This document shows, in pieces, positions 11,957 through 25,412 of a stretch of 64,000 nt of DNA. Each line of letters begins with the position of its first letter. Position 1 is the first letter of the stretch. Made by a program: the position numbers and the translations under genes. Source of the stretch: Megamerina dolium (lineage: Eukaryota; Arthropoda; Insecta; Diptera; Megamerinidae). The stretch covers positions 11,177,277 to 11,241,276 of the forward strand of contig OY978526.1 of assembly GCA_963854835.1 (NCBI GenBank). Reading direction: 5' to 3'. Under the pieces are notes generated by a model that searched no databases, was not told where the DNA came from, and was given only the letters and a program-made list of their open reading frames with translations.

Positions 11957-13690
11957 GCTTGTATGTGTAGTTTTCGATTGTCATCAACTTTTTGTGTTGT
12001 TTTTGCTTTTCCTCAGTATTATTTTATGATCGTTCATAGCATCAGTGAATGCTATGTGCATGTATGTACATACATTTATGTATTCACACTTCTGGTTATG
12101 CACCATACATGTAGGAGGTTACATCTCCATACGTGTGTACGAGAACAAGTGTAATTTATTGTTATTTCTGTGTGAGAACTAGTGTGTTTCTTGTTTGTTT
12201 TTGTTTGTTTTGCTTTCCCTTTCCGTATATATATATATTTTTTATGATTCGTGTTGTTATTGTTGTTTCTGCTTTTTCCGATTGTTATTGCTATGCACTA
12301 TATATGATAGTACACAATAATTCCACTTTTGACCATTCAATTCTATTATTTTTCATTTGTTTTCATTTTGCCATTTAAAATCGAGTGAAGAAATGAAAAA
12401 GAAAAAAAAAAAAACAACAGAAAAAGAGTAAGAATAATCAAATAAATTCCACACAATACAGTGAGTCAATAACGCGCAGATGAGTAAGTGCAAAAGTTTG
12501 AAAAATATATGGAAAATCATAGAAACAAATTTTGATATTTTTAAAATATTATTAATTATAGTATTAGATGAGGGTGAGCAGTGAATAAATTGGAATTTCC
12601 TAAACTGAGGGATCTAAACTTAGATCTCCATATTGTTCTAAATTTGTTCAAGATTTTCTTAGAAGTTATTTATGCCGTTCTTACATTTTTCCTTCCGTAT
12701 AATTGAACCCAGCCTAACGTATTCGCAAGCATTAGGCTTTACCAATTTCCGAAATATAGTATGGACAATGCTTTTTATTCTCTAAATTTTATAATTTATT
12801 TTTATACAATTTTAAAAATCAAATAATTAGAAAATTTTGACAAATTTTTAGTACCTTGACTAGTTTCTTAAAGGCAAAAACTGCAAAAATTCAACAATTT
12901 TCGAGGCATTCTTTGGGAACCTACCTATTTTTCAAGCTAATAAAGAATTTTAAAAAATATGAAAATCATTGAAATTCTTTGGTGATATTTTCTCGTCAAA
13001 TTTTTCTCGAAGTTTGTTTCAAATGCGATATTTCAAGGCTACCATGGCATATTTGGAATTTCGGAATGATCCTAATAACAGAAATTGCATATTTACTCAT
13101 AACTTGTATGAGAAATAATTAATGGACAGTTCCATGCGCTCTCTCGTCAGTGAAATTTTCAGATGATTTTTTTCTTATGTTTTGGGCTATAATTGGACAA
13201 AAACAAATATTTTTTTAAGATAATTGATATAAAATTAAAATTAACTTGAGCTTTTATAGCAGCAAAATATTTCGATGAATGATTTGCTTCGACTTCAGCT
13301 ACATTTGGAGAAAGCAAATATCTTGAAATTTTTAATTGTTTTAATGAAGTGCAGAATAGCTTGAAACCTTTAAGACGCAATAGCCCGAAAAGGGGTGAAA
13401 TATATTGGAAGCACGTTTGCCATTCATTTTTAGATTAGGTATACTATCGTTCTAGCTGCATAGTTATTGGAATTCTGCAGTTTCGTTTTACCGTCTTATC
13501 GAAGGCTTGAAACAATTTTGGTTCTCTGAAGACATTTTGCTAAATATTTCTTTTGCTTAACAATATATAGAAACTTTTTTCTATAATGTGGTTTTCTATC
13601 AGCTCTCGCTCTCTCTCTGTCTCTTTCTCTCTCTTTCTCTCATTTTCTCTTCTTCTTCCTTTCTTAAATATATCGCAAACTTTATTTCTT
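10677..13690. other. Gene-free stretch with dinucleotide microsatellites
   Basis: Holds (CA)n at 10877-10911, CAA/CAG-rich tracts at 10998-11215, (GT)n at 11435-11462 and (CA)n at 11919-11954. Open frames here encode Thr, Ser, Val or His runs only. 12400-13690 is plain AT-rich sequence. Confidence 0.5.
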
Positions 13691-14025
13691 GGGTGCCGTA
13701 GCTCAGTGGTTAGTGAGTTGGCCTTCTGTCCTCGATTCAATCCCTGGCTGAACGATAATAAATTTAATATCGAAAAGATTTTTCTGTCGAACGGTACCCC
13801 TCTGTCGGCAAGCACTTGGCAATTTTTCCGATAGCAACAATTTGCCATGGAAAGCTTCTAACAGAACTCTGTGAAAAAGCTCAGAAAGTGTATGTCAGAA
13901 GGATTCTGCCGTTCGGAACCGGCTAAAATAAGTTGGTCCCTTCTAATACTGTCCAATGACTGGATGAGAAGCTTGGCTAAAGAGCCCATGGAGGCTTAAA
14001 AGTGCAACATATTTATTTATTATTT
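13691..14025 (+). mobile_element. tRNA-derived SINE, copy 2
   Basis: Same head as copy 1 (GGGTGCCGTAGCTCAGTGG), but with a deletion between the anticodon-like region and box B. The body retains TTCGAACGGTACCCC-like, GCAATTTTTCCG and GCCGTTCGGAACCGGCT blocks. It ends in AAAGTGCAACATATTTATTTATT, a TTATT-type tail. Confidence 0.85.
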
Positions 14026-16320
14026 CAAACCTTAATTATTATTAGTTAATAGCAAAAGCCAATATTTCAATAAAATATTAACCCTAAAATGACCAAAGGC
14101 CATAGATCCTTATGAAAATAATATTATATTTCGTGCCTAATAGATTTTTGGATTATTGTGTCTGTGAATTCTACTTGAGAATATTCCTGTTTGAGAAAAA
14201 AGCTCATTTTCAATAGTCAGAAGTCAGAATAGTCAAGGGATTTTCATGAAAGTAATGTATTGTTATTGCGACAAAAGTGTTTAAACATACAATTTTTAAA
14301 TTAACAAAGCTGCACCAGGTTCGTAGTTCTTGTCAAATTTTTGTGAAATATATTTTTTGAAGTATTTTTTTATTGATTAATTTTCTTTTTCGTTTATTCA
14401 TCAATATTCAAATACCAAAGTGTCAATCCCATAGAAAAATACTTTCAGAAGAATTTATTGAAGCTAAAATCTATATAATCGGCAATATTTAATGAATAGT
14501 ATATACAAAAAAATACTCTAAAATTATGTTTTATTTATAAATTATTCATAAAAGTCAAATTGCTTTGTGATATTTTTCAATTTGTAGCATGAAAATAGTA
14601 GTAGTATGAAAATATATGGGTTCGGTTTTTTTTTAACTAAAACAAAATATTGTTGTAATCAATTTTTCAATTTTTACCCATTGTTATTATATAGTATATA
14701 TAATATATGGACATTTCCTGGATTAGAGAGGCGATCTATGGAAGGATATTGACTAAATGAGTATTATGGAATATTTAAGTGAAAAATGTGGTACGGTCGA
14801 TGCAGAGGCAATAAAATATGAAAGTTTTTTGTCGTGTTCATGTCGCTTAATGTTTTCTAATATTTTGATATAAAACCAATTTTTTTTTTGTCTAAATTGT
14901 CCTAGTTTTTTCCCACATATTTTATGGGGAAAAAATATCGCCGTCGTAATACAGAAAATGCCCATATGTAATATATAGAAATAAAGTAGATGCACATGTG
15001 TATGTACGTATGTATTTACTACATGTATTTTTGCTACAGCACGTATAAAAAGTGAGAAATTGCACGTCTTTTATTGGTTTCATTCATGCAAAAGGTGTAT
15101 TGTGTTACTGGAATATGGCGTAGTGGAGTGTCGATATGTTTCTGTCATAGTTAAGATTTATAGGTATGGAATTGGTACCATATTTCACGATGTAAAAATT
15201 ACTTAAACTAACTTGAACAAATAAGTTTGATTAAAGTGAACACAAGAACAAGAATAATAAAATAGTAAAATTCACACAAAAAAAAAAAAATAATAAAAAA
15301 GAAAATAAAAAATAATAACATAATAAAAATGAAAATCAAAAATAAAAACTAAAGGAATATCGATCAAAATTTGTGAAAATAAAAATTTCACAACACTGAA
15401 AAGGTAACTTATTCATACATACACACACACACGCACTTATACACTTACATCGGAATACATTCATATGTTGAAACATATGAGCGCATGGTTAAAGTCGGTT
15501 ATATGCATACATATTATTTAAATGTGTGTGTAAATTTGTATTTGAAAAGTTTTATTTCCGTTTTTACTTTGTTAAAGTGTCAACACAAAACTGAATGTGA
15601 TTACAAAGAAAGCAAATTTTATATGTAAAGCAATGAAAATAATAAATTACTTTCTTAAATTCTTTCAATATTTTATGACAACAAAGGATAATTCCAAATA
15701 TTGTATTAAATGCTCAAATTCAATAGTTGAAGGATTTTGGTTCCTATTGCTCTGTTGGTCGAAATACTTATACACATATAAGGTCTTGATGGCCTTGAAA
15801 TACACTAAGAGGACAATAAAGTATTTCTTTCATTCTTCTCCTTTTTTGATTGATTTTTGTTTTTGCTCTCATGCTCATTTTCATTTTCATTTTCATTTTT
15901 TAGGCACATCCAAAAAGGGGCATTTCATAAACAGAGTGGCCTTAATATATTGTAATCGTAAAATTGATAGCATTAGGCAACATTTTGGAATATTTGTTTT
16001 GTTTTTTTATTTTATTTTAGAGTTTAGAGAAGGGCTGAGTGTCCTTTGGATCTCAGAAAAAGCATATTTTAATAGTAATTTGGTTGAATTTATACTCCAA
16101 ATAGATATGATAAATATATGTCTGGTTCGATTCTCAAGATGAACAATTCTACATAACTTTTTATGCCAAAAGGACAAATTATTTGTTTTGGCAACGGTGA
16201 AGGACTATCGGCATACTGACAGTCTCTCCATGAGAAAAAAATGTCTATTACAAATAAAAAAATATGAATGGAATTGAATAATTCGAAGTTACAGTAATTT
16301 TTGTAGAATTTTCATCTTTG
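14026..16320. other. Gene-free AT-rich stretch
   Basis: AT-rich sequence with A-rich runs near 15280-15360 and (TTTTCA)n near 15878-15900. An open frame of 181 codons at 15597-16142 has no recognisable domain, no splice context and AT-driven composition; I do not call it a gene. Confidence 0.45.
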
Positions 16321-17720
16321 TATACCTTGCATTTTAAAAGCGAGGGGTATTTCCCATTTAAGTTTTTGTTTGTGTGGCTGTCAATCTATCTCTCCATCTC
16401 TCTACCTGTCTGTATGTCTCTCCTTTCGTTCAATAATTGCAGTAATTATTAAGCAATTTCGCAGAAAATTGAATTTATTACATGCAAAATGCAAAACTAT
16501 GGAGCATAAACTTTATACATACGAGGGGGCGGTCCCAGAACTACCCGACCTAACAAAGAAAACACAACAAATTTAGGAAAATTTTTCTTTATTTCTCAAC
16601 ACAATCTCGTTTTAGCTGCATGCACTTTTCCCAGCAATATTCTATAGTTTCGATACCCTATTTATAGTATGAACTGTTTAGCTCAATAAAATAGCCATCT
16701 ACCGCAGACTCCATCTCTTCATTGTTTGCAAATCTTCTATCACCAAGCCATTTTTTCAAATTTCGAAATAGAAAATAATTCGAAGGAGTTAAATCTGGCG
16801 AATAAGGTGCATGCTGAAGCAATACGAGCTTTAACTCATTGATTTTAATTGTTCTATTGTGAGCAAACGCGGCACCCATCTTGAACACAGCCTTTTCATC
16901 TACAAATTTTCGATCAACATAGGATGTATAGCACTTTTTGAAATGCCGCCTGTAATTTTACCTAGCTCACGCACCTTCAGCCGATGATCATCCAATACCA
17001 TTTTGTAGATTTTCTTAACCGTTTCTGGCGTGGCCACCTCAATTAGTTGACCACTACGGTGTTCATCTTGGCAGCTCGTACGACCTCGTTTAAACTCTGC
17101 CCCTCAATATTTTATGATCGTAAATGAAGAAGCAGACTCCCGCAGACTATAATCTAGTTCGGCTTTAATATTCGTTGAACTGAGACAAATTCAAATGAAA
17201 GTATTGAATTACATAACGGTGACCAAGTTTTTCTATATTTACAAATTCACTGACGTCGTTAAATTTCGATGGCTCCAAAACAAAAAAAATACTAAACAAT
17301 GTGGCGCCTTGAAACTTAAAATATATATTTTATAAGATTGCCACCAAAGGTTGGTTTAACCAAAGTAATTTTTTTCAAACTATTGCCGCCATCTATATGT
17401 CAGGTCGGGTAGTTCTGGGACCACCACCGTATCACTGTATATGCAGATAACCTCGTGAATGGGCGAAATTGGATGAAAACCACGTCTACTTTCCATAAAA
17501 AAGTATGATTATTAGTGTATTTTTCTAGAATTTGCGCGCGAATTATTAAAGCTAACGGAAGATCGAATAATGAAGATCGGCACATATGATTATGTTTGTC
17601 AATAAGTGACTATATATGAAAATTAATATTATCAGATGATAACAGCGCACATTTATAATACAAAATTATGATTTTTCGAAAATTTCAATGATTTTTGTTT
17701 TTCTCATAATACACGGTACT
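16321..17720 (+). repeat. Family B-type element interrupted by a mariner
   Basis: Begins TATACCTTGCAT, a variant of the family terminal 12-mer, followed by a CT/GTCT-rich run at 16385-16425. After the mariner (16522-17429) it resumes with GGGCGAAATTGGATGAAAACC and a CCATAAAAAAGTATG box of the family B type. The right boundary is unclear. Confidence 0.5.
16522..17429 (-). mobile_element. Mariner relic (GGTCCCAGAACTACCCGACC ends), copy 1
   Basis: Terminal inverted repeats of about 28 bp (GGTCCCAGAACTACCCGACC core) at both ends, flanked by TA at 16520-16521 and 17430-17431. The - strand encodes a C-terminal mariner transposase fragment (16888-16658) with HAPYSPDLTPSNYFLF, then LKKWLGDRRFANNEEMES. 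This is the DD34D signature region, with the third catalytic Asp (SPD) present and the usual PSD changed to PSN. The N-terminal part survives in other frames (traces at 16900-17280). About 908 bp against ~1.3 kb for intact mariners, so internally deleted and frameshifted; not active. Confidence 0.85.
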
Positions 17721-20269
17721 AAGAAAAATTTTTGCTACTGTCTTGAAGGGATAATATTTTGTATGCATTATAGTTAGATTCACCTGCAAAGATTAAAGTT
17801 GATAGTACAATATGGAAACGTATATTCAAAGCATAATTTATTATTTGTGTTAACTAGTGTAGCTTTTTTCATTTTGCTCATGCATAATTTCATATTTGTT
17901 GTTATTGTTTTTGCTTTTTACTTTTTCTTTCTTTTTTTTTTTTTGGCAACCAATAGCATACATTCAATTACTTATGTGTGTACACATAAGTATTAGGCCA
18001 GTTATGATGCCAATCACCATCATAGTATAAATTGCTCTGAAATATTATATGAAAATATATATAAGAAAGAATATAATTATGTATATTTGTATATGATATA
18101 TTAGATGAATTGATAAGTTCATGATAGAAATGTTTGAGAATTAGAATCGTATAAATTAGGGTGTGTCCATGGTAACACGAATGACTCTGAATATTTGATG
18201 AAGCCAAAATAGGATTCAACGTCAGAAATGAGCAATAAGATGCATAAAAAATAAATAAGTATTTTTTGTTTTCATTATTCATATTTTATTTTTCTATAAA
18301 CTTCTCAATCTCTGTAGTACATAACTCAGAAGTACTTAAGTAAGAGTATAGAAAAAGAAAAAATATAGAAAGTATTACTTAAATTTAATAATTTTTACAC
18401 ATACATACACACTTCATGCACACACACACATACATACTATTATATATCACATAGAGTGTGCAAATTTATAGTATTTTTTTTTTTTTTTTTTGGTTCAATT
18501 GTCCAAAGAATCATGAACCCTTAGCCTACTGTTTAGACTAAGGTTAAGTGAAATAATTGTAAAATGTTGAATAAAACATTTAAAAAAAAAAAAAAAAAGA
18601 AATCCCATTAGTAAATACCAAAAAAAAAAAAAATGTACAATTTATAATAACAAACTTGGAATAGCAACAACGATTCAATAGCGGCAGTAATAAAAGTAGT
18701 ACAAACTTAATGGCGCGACATATACTCATGAGTATATGTCTCTCTGTACTTGTGGCGTATATGTATAAATAGATATGTCAGTATGTGTGACCACTATGCT
18801 TTTAGTAGCAAACAATTACTGCATTAGTATCTTTCAGAAAAACATGCACACACACACACAAAACAACAACAACAACAACAACAACAATAAATAAAGAAAA
18901 TGAAAAGAGTAAAAAATGCACGTAATCCGAAAATAAGAAGAAATTATGACTTAAATTCTATTGTAAATACTGTTGTTGTTGTTGTTGTTCTCCTTTTTGT
19001 TGTTGTTGTTGTTATTATTATTATTTATTACTTAATACACGCTCTGCGGCATATCTGCAATACACATGACGCGACAGACGACGATAAGCTTAAAATGAAT
19101 AGAAAAAGGTTTGAAACGATAATAATGATGATGATGATGATGATGATGTTGATGATGACCACGACGTTTATGACGATTGAATAGATTATAATACAGATGA
19201 TGCTGCTGATGATGGATGTTACAGTAAATATGTAGATGTATGGCATGAGATGGCAAGAGTGCCACAGGTGATGCTGCTACTCAACGATACGAGTATACTT
19301 TACTTTGTTGCTGACAAATGCGACACGATGTCAAAGATAAGCTAATACTATTGTTGTTATATGGAATATTTTAAATGGCAACAACAACAACAACAGCAAC
19401 AACAACAACAAATATGACACAAAATTGTACACAATCTCAATTTTATTGCTCTTGATGATGCTGCTGCTACTGCTACTGTTGTTGCTGATGATGCTGATGA
19501 TGCTGTTCTCTACTATAGTAAATAATATAAAATACATACCTATATCTTTTGTAGTTACTGCTCATCTGTTGTCGTCGTCATCACTGCCTCCGCCACCACT
19601 GATATGACTGTTGCTAAACGTCAGCAAAAATTTATCATCAAACAATAAAGTGTAGTTATTATAGTAGTAGTAGTAGTAAGTGGGTGGGTGATTGGTATGC
19701 CATTGTTGTTGCACTGATGCAGTAAAATTAAGATTACTTATAAATATTGTATGCATGTATGTATGCATGCTTTTATGTATTTGTGTCTATTTGATTATCT
19801 GATTCATTTGCATATTTTTTCACATGACCAATATTTGTTCTTGTTGTTGTTGTTGTTGCTGTTACTGTAACGGTCTGTAATTTGTTGCATTTGTAACTAC
19901 ATCGACAACAAAACCGAATAACATAGCATAGCAGCATAGTGAGCGTACCCTAGAAGTTTCTCTGTTGCAACCATCATCGTTGTTGCAATTAAAATGCAAT
20001 TAGTAAACGTCAATTATCCATAAATATGTAAGTATACATATCTTGTTTATCTTTATGCAGAGCATATCATAATGTACACAAGATACATACATATATGTAT
20101 ATAGTTGTATTTAGGAATAATTTAGGAGTTGTAATCAAAACCCAAATTCCCATAGGATGATATTGAAGTTTTTATTCTGATTAGTTCTTAAATTTCTGAA
20201 ATTATTCGCAAGCATTTTGTGATATAAGAAAAACTCATTTTTAATTCAATCAAGTACAAATTCGAATCG
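17721..20269. other. Gene-free stretch with simple repeats
   Basis: Contains poly(T) at 18475-18492, poly(A) at 18582-18599, CAACAA tracts at 18860-18890 and 19378-19410, TTG tracts, (GAT)n at 19121-19150 and GCT/GAT-rich sequence at 19455-19505. No coding segment supported. Confidence 0.5.
18717..18740. repeat. Perfect 24-bp palindrome
   Basis: The half-site GACATATACTCA is followed immediately by its exact reverse complement with no spacer. The flanking bases do not extend the symmetry. It could be a dimeric protein-binding site, but the sequence alone does not show this. Confidence 0.7.
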
Positions 20270-21610
20270 TACCCTGCATAATGCAATATGCATGGTATAT
20301 TCATTTCGGTCAGATGTTTGTGTCCACTTGAAGGAATCTCAGGAGATATAGACATAGATATATATTCGTGATCAGCGTCGATTAAATTTTCGATTTAACG
20401 ATGTCCGTCCGTCCGTCCGTCCGTCCGTCCGTCTGTCTGTCACCTGGCTGGTTCGCACGATAACTTGAGTAAATATTGAGCTATTTCGATGAAATTTGGC
20501 ATAAGTAATCTATGATCCAAGGGTACGGAGGGGATTGATATTGGGCATGATCGGTCAATAACCACGCCCACATCAAGCATTCAAAGCGACTAACCTCGAA
20601 ATTTTCAGAATCTTTAACTTGCTATAACTCACATAATATACCACCTGGGACAACAATATTTGGCACATAAACTTATATTATACTACTATATAACCTCGCC
20701 AAAAGTGGTTGAGCCACGCCTACTTTTTAGCGTAGCTCTCATACAAAGTGTCTGTACTTCTTTTAAATTGAAACAGCTGTAACTTCTACAATCTTCTGTC
20801 CAGAATAACCATAATTGACACTTAGATTAACATGGTAGTTGGAAATAATATGGCAGAAAATCAGTGTGCCACGCCCACTCCTTTTTGGGTCTCCCATACA
20901 AAGTTGCGGAAATTAAAAAATATGTTACCGGTTATAACTTACAAACCATTTAGCGTAGGACAACGAGATTTTAGGTATGGAATAGTATTGTACGAGCAAT
21001 TAGGCTCACAGGAAATGGGCGCACCACACCCACTGTTTATCGTAGCCCCCATACAAATTGAAACAGCTGTAACTTCGGCAATCTCCTGCCTAAAATAACC
21101 ATAATTGACACTTAGATTAATATCATAGTCGGAAATTATCTGGCAGAAAATCAGTGTGCCACGCCCACTCCTTCATAGGTCTCCCATACAAAGTCGAGGG
21201 AATTAAACTAAAATTTTAAGCTCCATAACTTACAAACTATTTAGCGTAGGACAACCAAATTTAAGGTGTGGATTGATATTGAAAAATTAATTAGATATAC
21301 AAGAAAGAGATACGTCACGCCCACTTTTTATATAACTTCCGTACAAAGTCTCGGATTTATCTTAAACATTAAAACACCCATAACTTACTAATTAATACGC
21401 CTAGGTCAACCCATTGCAACCTATGTAGTTTAGTATTATAGGCAGAAATTGATCCTCCAAAATTGGTGAGGTACGCCTGCTTCTTAATGTAGGTCCTATA
21501 CAAAGTAGTGGAAGAAAAGGATGGATATACGAGCAAACTTTTTATATATACCTCTACATATGCAGGGTATAATTTGGTCGGCCCCAGCCGACTGTAAGGA
21601 GATTTTTTTA
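20270..21610 (-). repeat. Family A tandem-array element, copy 2 (inverted)
   Basis: Reverse-oriented homologue of 461-2053: TACCCTGCAT at 20270-20279, (GTCC)n(GTCT)n at 20403-20440, about 150-bp monomers with GCCACGCCCAC boxes, ATGCAGGGTATA at 21560-21571, then the GTCGGC/GCCGAC hairpin at 21578-21593 and CTGTAAGGAG plus T-run. The shared outer hairpin and CTCCTTACAG show that these belong to the element. A mariner derivative lies 22 bp beyond its end. Confidence 0.8.
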
Positions 21611-21632
21611 TACTTAGTACGCTTTGTATATA

Positions 21633-22300
21633 CCACCTTGATCAAAAAATTCCCGGAATTGCCACCGTGTGGAGCTCCCATCGTTTCAATTTGAGTTCTG
21701 AGAGTACATCTATATCAGTGCTTCCTGCGATTTTTCCATTACTTCCTCTCGGCTGCTGAAACGTGTTCCCCGTGTTGGTTTTTTAACTCAATTGAACAGA
21801 AAGAAGCCACAGGGAGCCAAATCAGGTGAATTCGGTGGCTGTTGGATGGTATTTGTTGCATTTTTCGTCAAAACAATTACGAATAATGATGGCACTGTGC
21901 GACGGTGCGTTATCATGGTGTAAAATCCACGAGTTTTCTGCCCACAAACCTGGTCTCTTTCCGTCATACACATAAACCCACGTCTAGTCTCCAATGAAAA
22001 TCTTTTTAATGAATGTGGGATCGGATTCAGCCTCGCAAATCATGTCTTTTGCGATGTCAAAACGATCTCTTTTTTGCATGAGATTGATTGAAAATTGTAA
22101 AAAATCGCCAACACACACAGATATACTTTTGGCTACGTAACTTTTCGTAACTTTTGCAAATGTCAAGCTATGACGCTAAGTTTTAGAGGGATTATCAACA
22201 ACAGATGTACCAACTTAACAAAAAACAGAAAACAGAACTCAAATTGGAACGATGGGAGCACCATATGGTGGTTATTCCGGGAACTTTTTGATCAAGGTGG
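21633..22300 (-). mobile_element. Deleted mariner with ~70-bp terminal inverted repeats
   Basis: The left end CCACCTTGATCAAAAAATTC matches the reverse complement of the right end (GAACTTTTTGATCAAGGTGG), with similarity running inward for about 70 bp to GAGTTCTG/CAGAACTC. TA flanks both ends (21631-21632, 22301-22302). The - strand retains transposase pieces: PPNSPDLAPCGFFLF (21788-21994 frame) and a MFDI/CEAESDPTF-type fragment upstream, in different frames. Roughly 670 bp, so less than half an intact mariner. Confidence 0.8.
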
Positions 22301-22302
22301 TA

Positions 22303-25300
22303 TTTTATTTAGTATAATAAGCTCTGTGTTATTTGTCGCAGTCATCCGTACATATAAGTGGTAATGGAGTCACAATAAGCAAGTAAGAAGTCCCTACAAA
22401 AAAAGAAGAAGTCCATGTACTATGACGAATATTTTATAAATAAGTCAAGGTTTAATGAAGGTGCTGTTAATTCATTTTTTGTAACTGAGTTCTAAGAATA
22501 CCATTAGAAAATGCTTTAGCCTTAAAAAATTTCATTGTAACACTTTCAAAGGAAACGGCTGAAATATATCGTCTTGACTAACTTATCTCATATGTTATGA
22601 TACATTTGGATCAAATCTGGAGCAATCATGACATTACGCTTTTTCTAATTATTTAAGGCAATTTTTTTTTATGCAGTTTTATTTTAATTAAGAATTTTAG
22701 TATTTCCGTAAAATGCTATTGTATTGATTTCTGTAGAAAAAAAATCTATTAGTGAAATTATTCTATCACGTCTAGTTTCGGAGATATTTTATCAATGATA
22801 TTGCAAAAAAAATCAATTTTAAATATCCCATTCACATTATAAAATAAAATTATGATATTCGACGGACTAAAGAAAAAATCCCCTGGTTCGGGTAACTTTT
22901 TTTTTTATGGGACGATGTAACTGACGCATTTTAATTCCATCTATCGCTTTAAGTAATTTGTATAGAATTTTAAAATTATTTTTATCAAATATATCACAAA
23001 TATCAAAAATTTTCGTTTTTTTTAACAAAACTCCTTGATTAAATGTCACTTTAACAAATTGTTATTGTCTGAGTGGACTTATGATTGACCTATTTAATGT
23101 TTTCTGTTTATTTCGATTTAGGAAATAAATTCTATAGAAATTTTTGGTGAACAATAATCAATTCTTGAGATGCTTGACTACAATTTTTAGGTTCATAGTG
23201 AACTTTAAAACTTGAACTTTCTCTATCACAAAATTTGATACTAAAAACCGATTTATGTGGAAAATTAATGTTTTAATATTGTAAAGATTTTAATCTTGAA
23301 TTTTACTCAAACTGACACAAGCCAAATTGGTTTTTTGTCGGCAAAATTATGGCCGGAATGACCTTAATTCAAGACGAAAGCTGAACTGTGATTCAGTTCA
23401 AATTCAGAAAATCGATTTTTTTCTTTTTCATTTTCCAAGACAACGAGATTGCTGCCGGGAACGTACTTTATGGACCTAGGATCGATGATTCAGTGTAAGT
23501 TACAAAAAAATTTGTTTTCTCACTTTTTGAGAAAAAAAACTTCAAACGTGTTTTTCTGAAAACCAATTTTTCGAAGTCCGTGAACACGATCCTGCAAAAA
23601 CTACTGGACCGATTCTTTTCAAACTCGAAACATATTTTCTTGGTATTAAATGCCTCCCCCTTCCGTTATTTACATTTTTCTATTTTCATATTAAGGTAGT
23701 TTGTCACCTAAAAAATAGCGGAAAATTTAGCGCGATATCGCGTTTTTTACTTAAATAGACCACGAACTGTTGAAAAACGAAAATGATAACTCAAAAACGA
23801 TGTGAGGGTGAGAATTAACTCATAATTTAAATAAATTTAACAACATTTTTAATTTCAGATAATTTTACACCGAGTTATCGTGTTCACCGAACAAAGACTT
23901 TTTTTGAAATGCTCTGTCACCGGCTTATTTTTCAATATTCAATTACGAAAATTTAACTAAATATTCTGTAGATGATGCTTTATATTTAAAAAAAAAATTG
24001 AATAAATTTGCTTAAGCTGTATCTCCGAAAAAGAGAGATTATCAGAGAAAAAAGTGTTTTTTATTTCAAATTATCCCTTACTCCCCCCTTAAGTAATTAA
24101 TAAAAAAAAGAGATTTTTCCATATACAAAATTTCGTCACCAATTTGTATGTTCATGAACGCTTGACACAATTTAGATGTAGGCCAAACGAAAATTTATGT
24201 GAAGAACATCTATTGGGTATAAAACCATATAAATATATAATATGTAATTTTAATTACATAAAGCAAAACTATGTCGTCAATTTATTGAATTATTTTTATT
24301 TCTTTACAATATTTATTTATTTCTTTCACAAAGGAACGCAACTATAATTTAATGAAGAATTATATACAAAAATTTTTAAATTCATAATAAAATACAAATT
24401 TAAATTTGGATAGAAGAAATTAAATATGGTAAATATAATAAAAATGTAACAAAAAAAAAATGAATCAGAAACTTTGATGCTGCAAGTAAAATACATAAAA
24501 TGTTATTGGTGCGCTCCCTAAGCGTTTAATTTTCATCCACTCTATTACTTTTGTCTCAATGACTTCCGAAATTGTTTCTATTATTTTTACAGTTGTTGTT
24601 GTTTTTATTTTTATTTGTGTTTGCATATTATTTCATTTCTTTCATAATATTATGCAAACATTTGACTACATACTCATACGATATACTTTGTTCGTTACAT
24701 TAATATTGTGATTGTTGTTGTTGTTATTGTTTTTGTTATCATTTCAACATTATTGCTTCTGTTTTACAGTTTTATGCTAAATAAACTTTAATTTGCCCAA
24801 ATTTTTCTTTTGTATTTCTATTTGATAGTTTGTTTATTGTTTGTTATTTATTTTAAAAAATCTCTTAATTTGACTAATTAAATATGAAAAACTTGTATAA
24901 TCATCGTATCCATTTACATGTGCTGATATCTATTTTTATCTATGGTTGCTTCATATACTTATTTATTGTTATCATTTTGTTTTGTATTTCAATTTGCATC
25001 ACATTCAACTGTTCATTTTGAATAGTTTTATATAAGTGCCCTCTCTCTCTCTCTCTCCTCTCCATTCCAATATTTGCGCAACCTTCAGAATCAATTTCAC
25101 AATTGCAGAAAAATTAAGTATGTAGATGTGTGTATATACATATATTTTAAATGACTAAAATAGAACATTTGAATTTAAGATCATATAAGTATAAGAAATC
25201 GTTGTAGTAGTACTACATAGTAGTAGTAGTAGTTGTACTGAGAGTTATTATAGTAATGGACGCTAATAATGAAGAAGATTATATTTAATGATAATAATGA

Positions 25301-25412
25301 TTGCAATAAATGAAATTATTTCAAATTAAAATTGAATTAAAATTTATTGAGAAATTTTACATACTTATGCGACTTTGTTGATAATATTAATAAACTGCAT
25401 TTTGTATAGTTA
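22303..25412. other. Gene-free stretch
   Basis: Mostly AT-rich. 23400-23900 reads like an old interspersed element: GTGAACACGAT near 23580 is mirrored by ATCGTGTTCAC near 23876. A (CT)n run lies at 25040-25056. No coding region supported. Confidence 0.4.

Noticed and set aside
13540..13848. 102-codon frame on the - strand with KERERERE-like run
   Set aside because: It spans a CT-rich run and the SINE head; the protein is an artefact of both.
15597..16142. 181-codon open frame, the second longest uninterrupted frame in the window
   Set aside because: Composition follows the AT-rich background (Phe, Ile, Lys, Asn, Tyr); it includes a (TTTTCA)n-derived His-Phe run, has no domain, no good start context and no splice partners. 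Chance length is plausible in this base composition.
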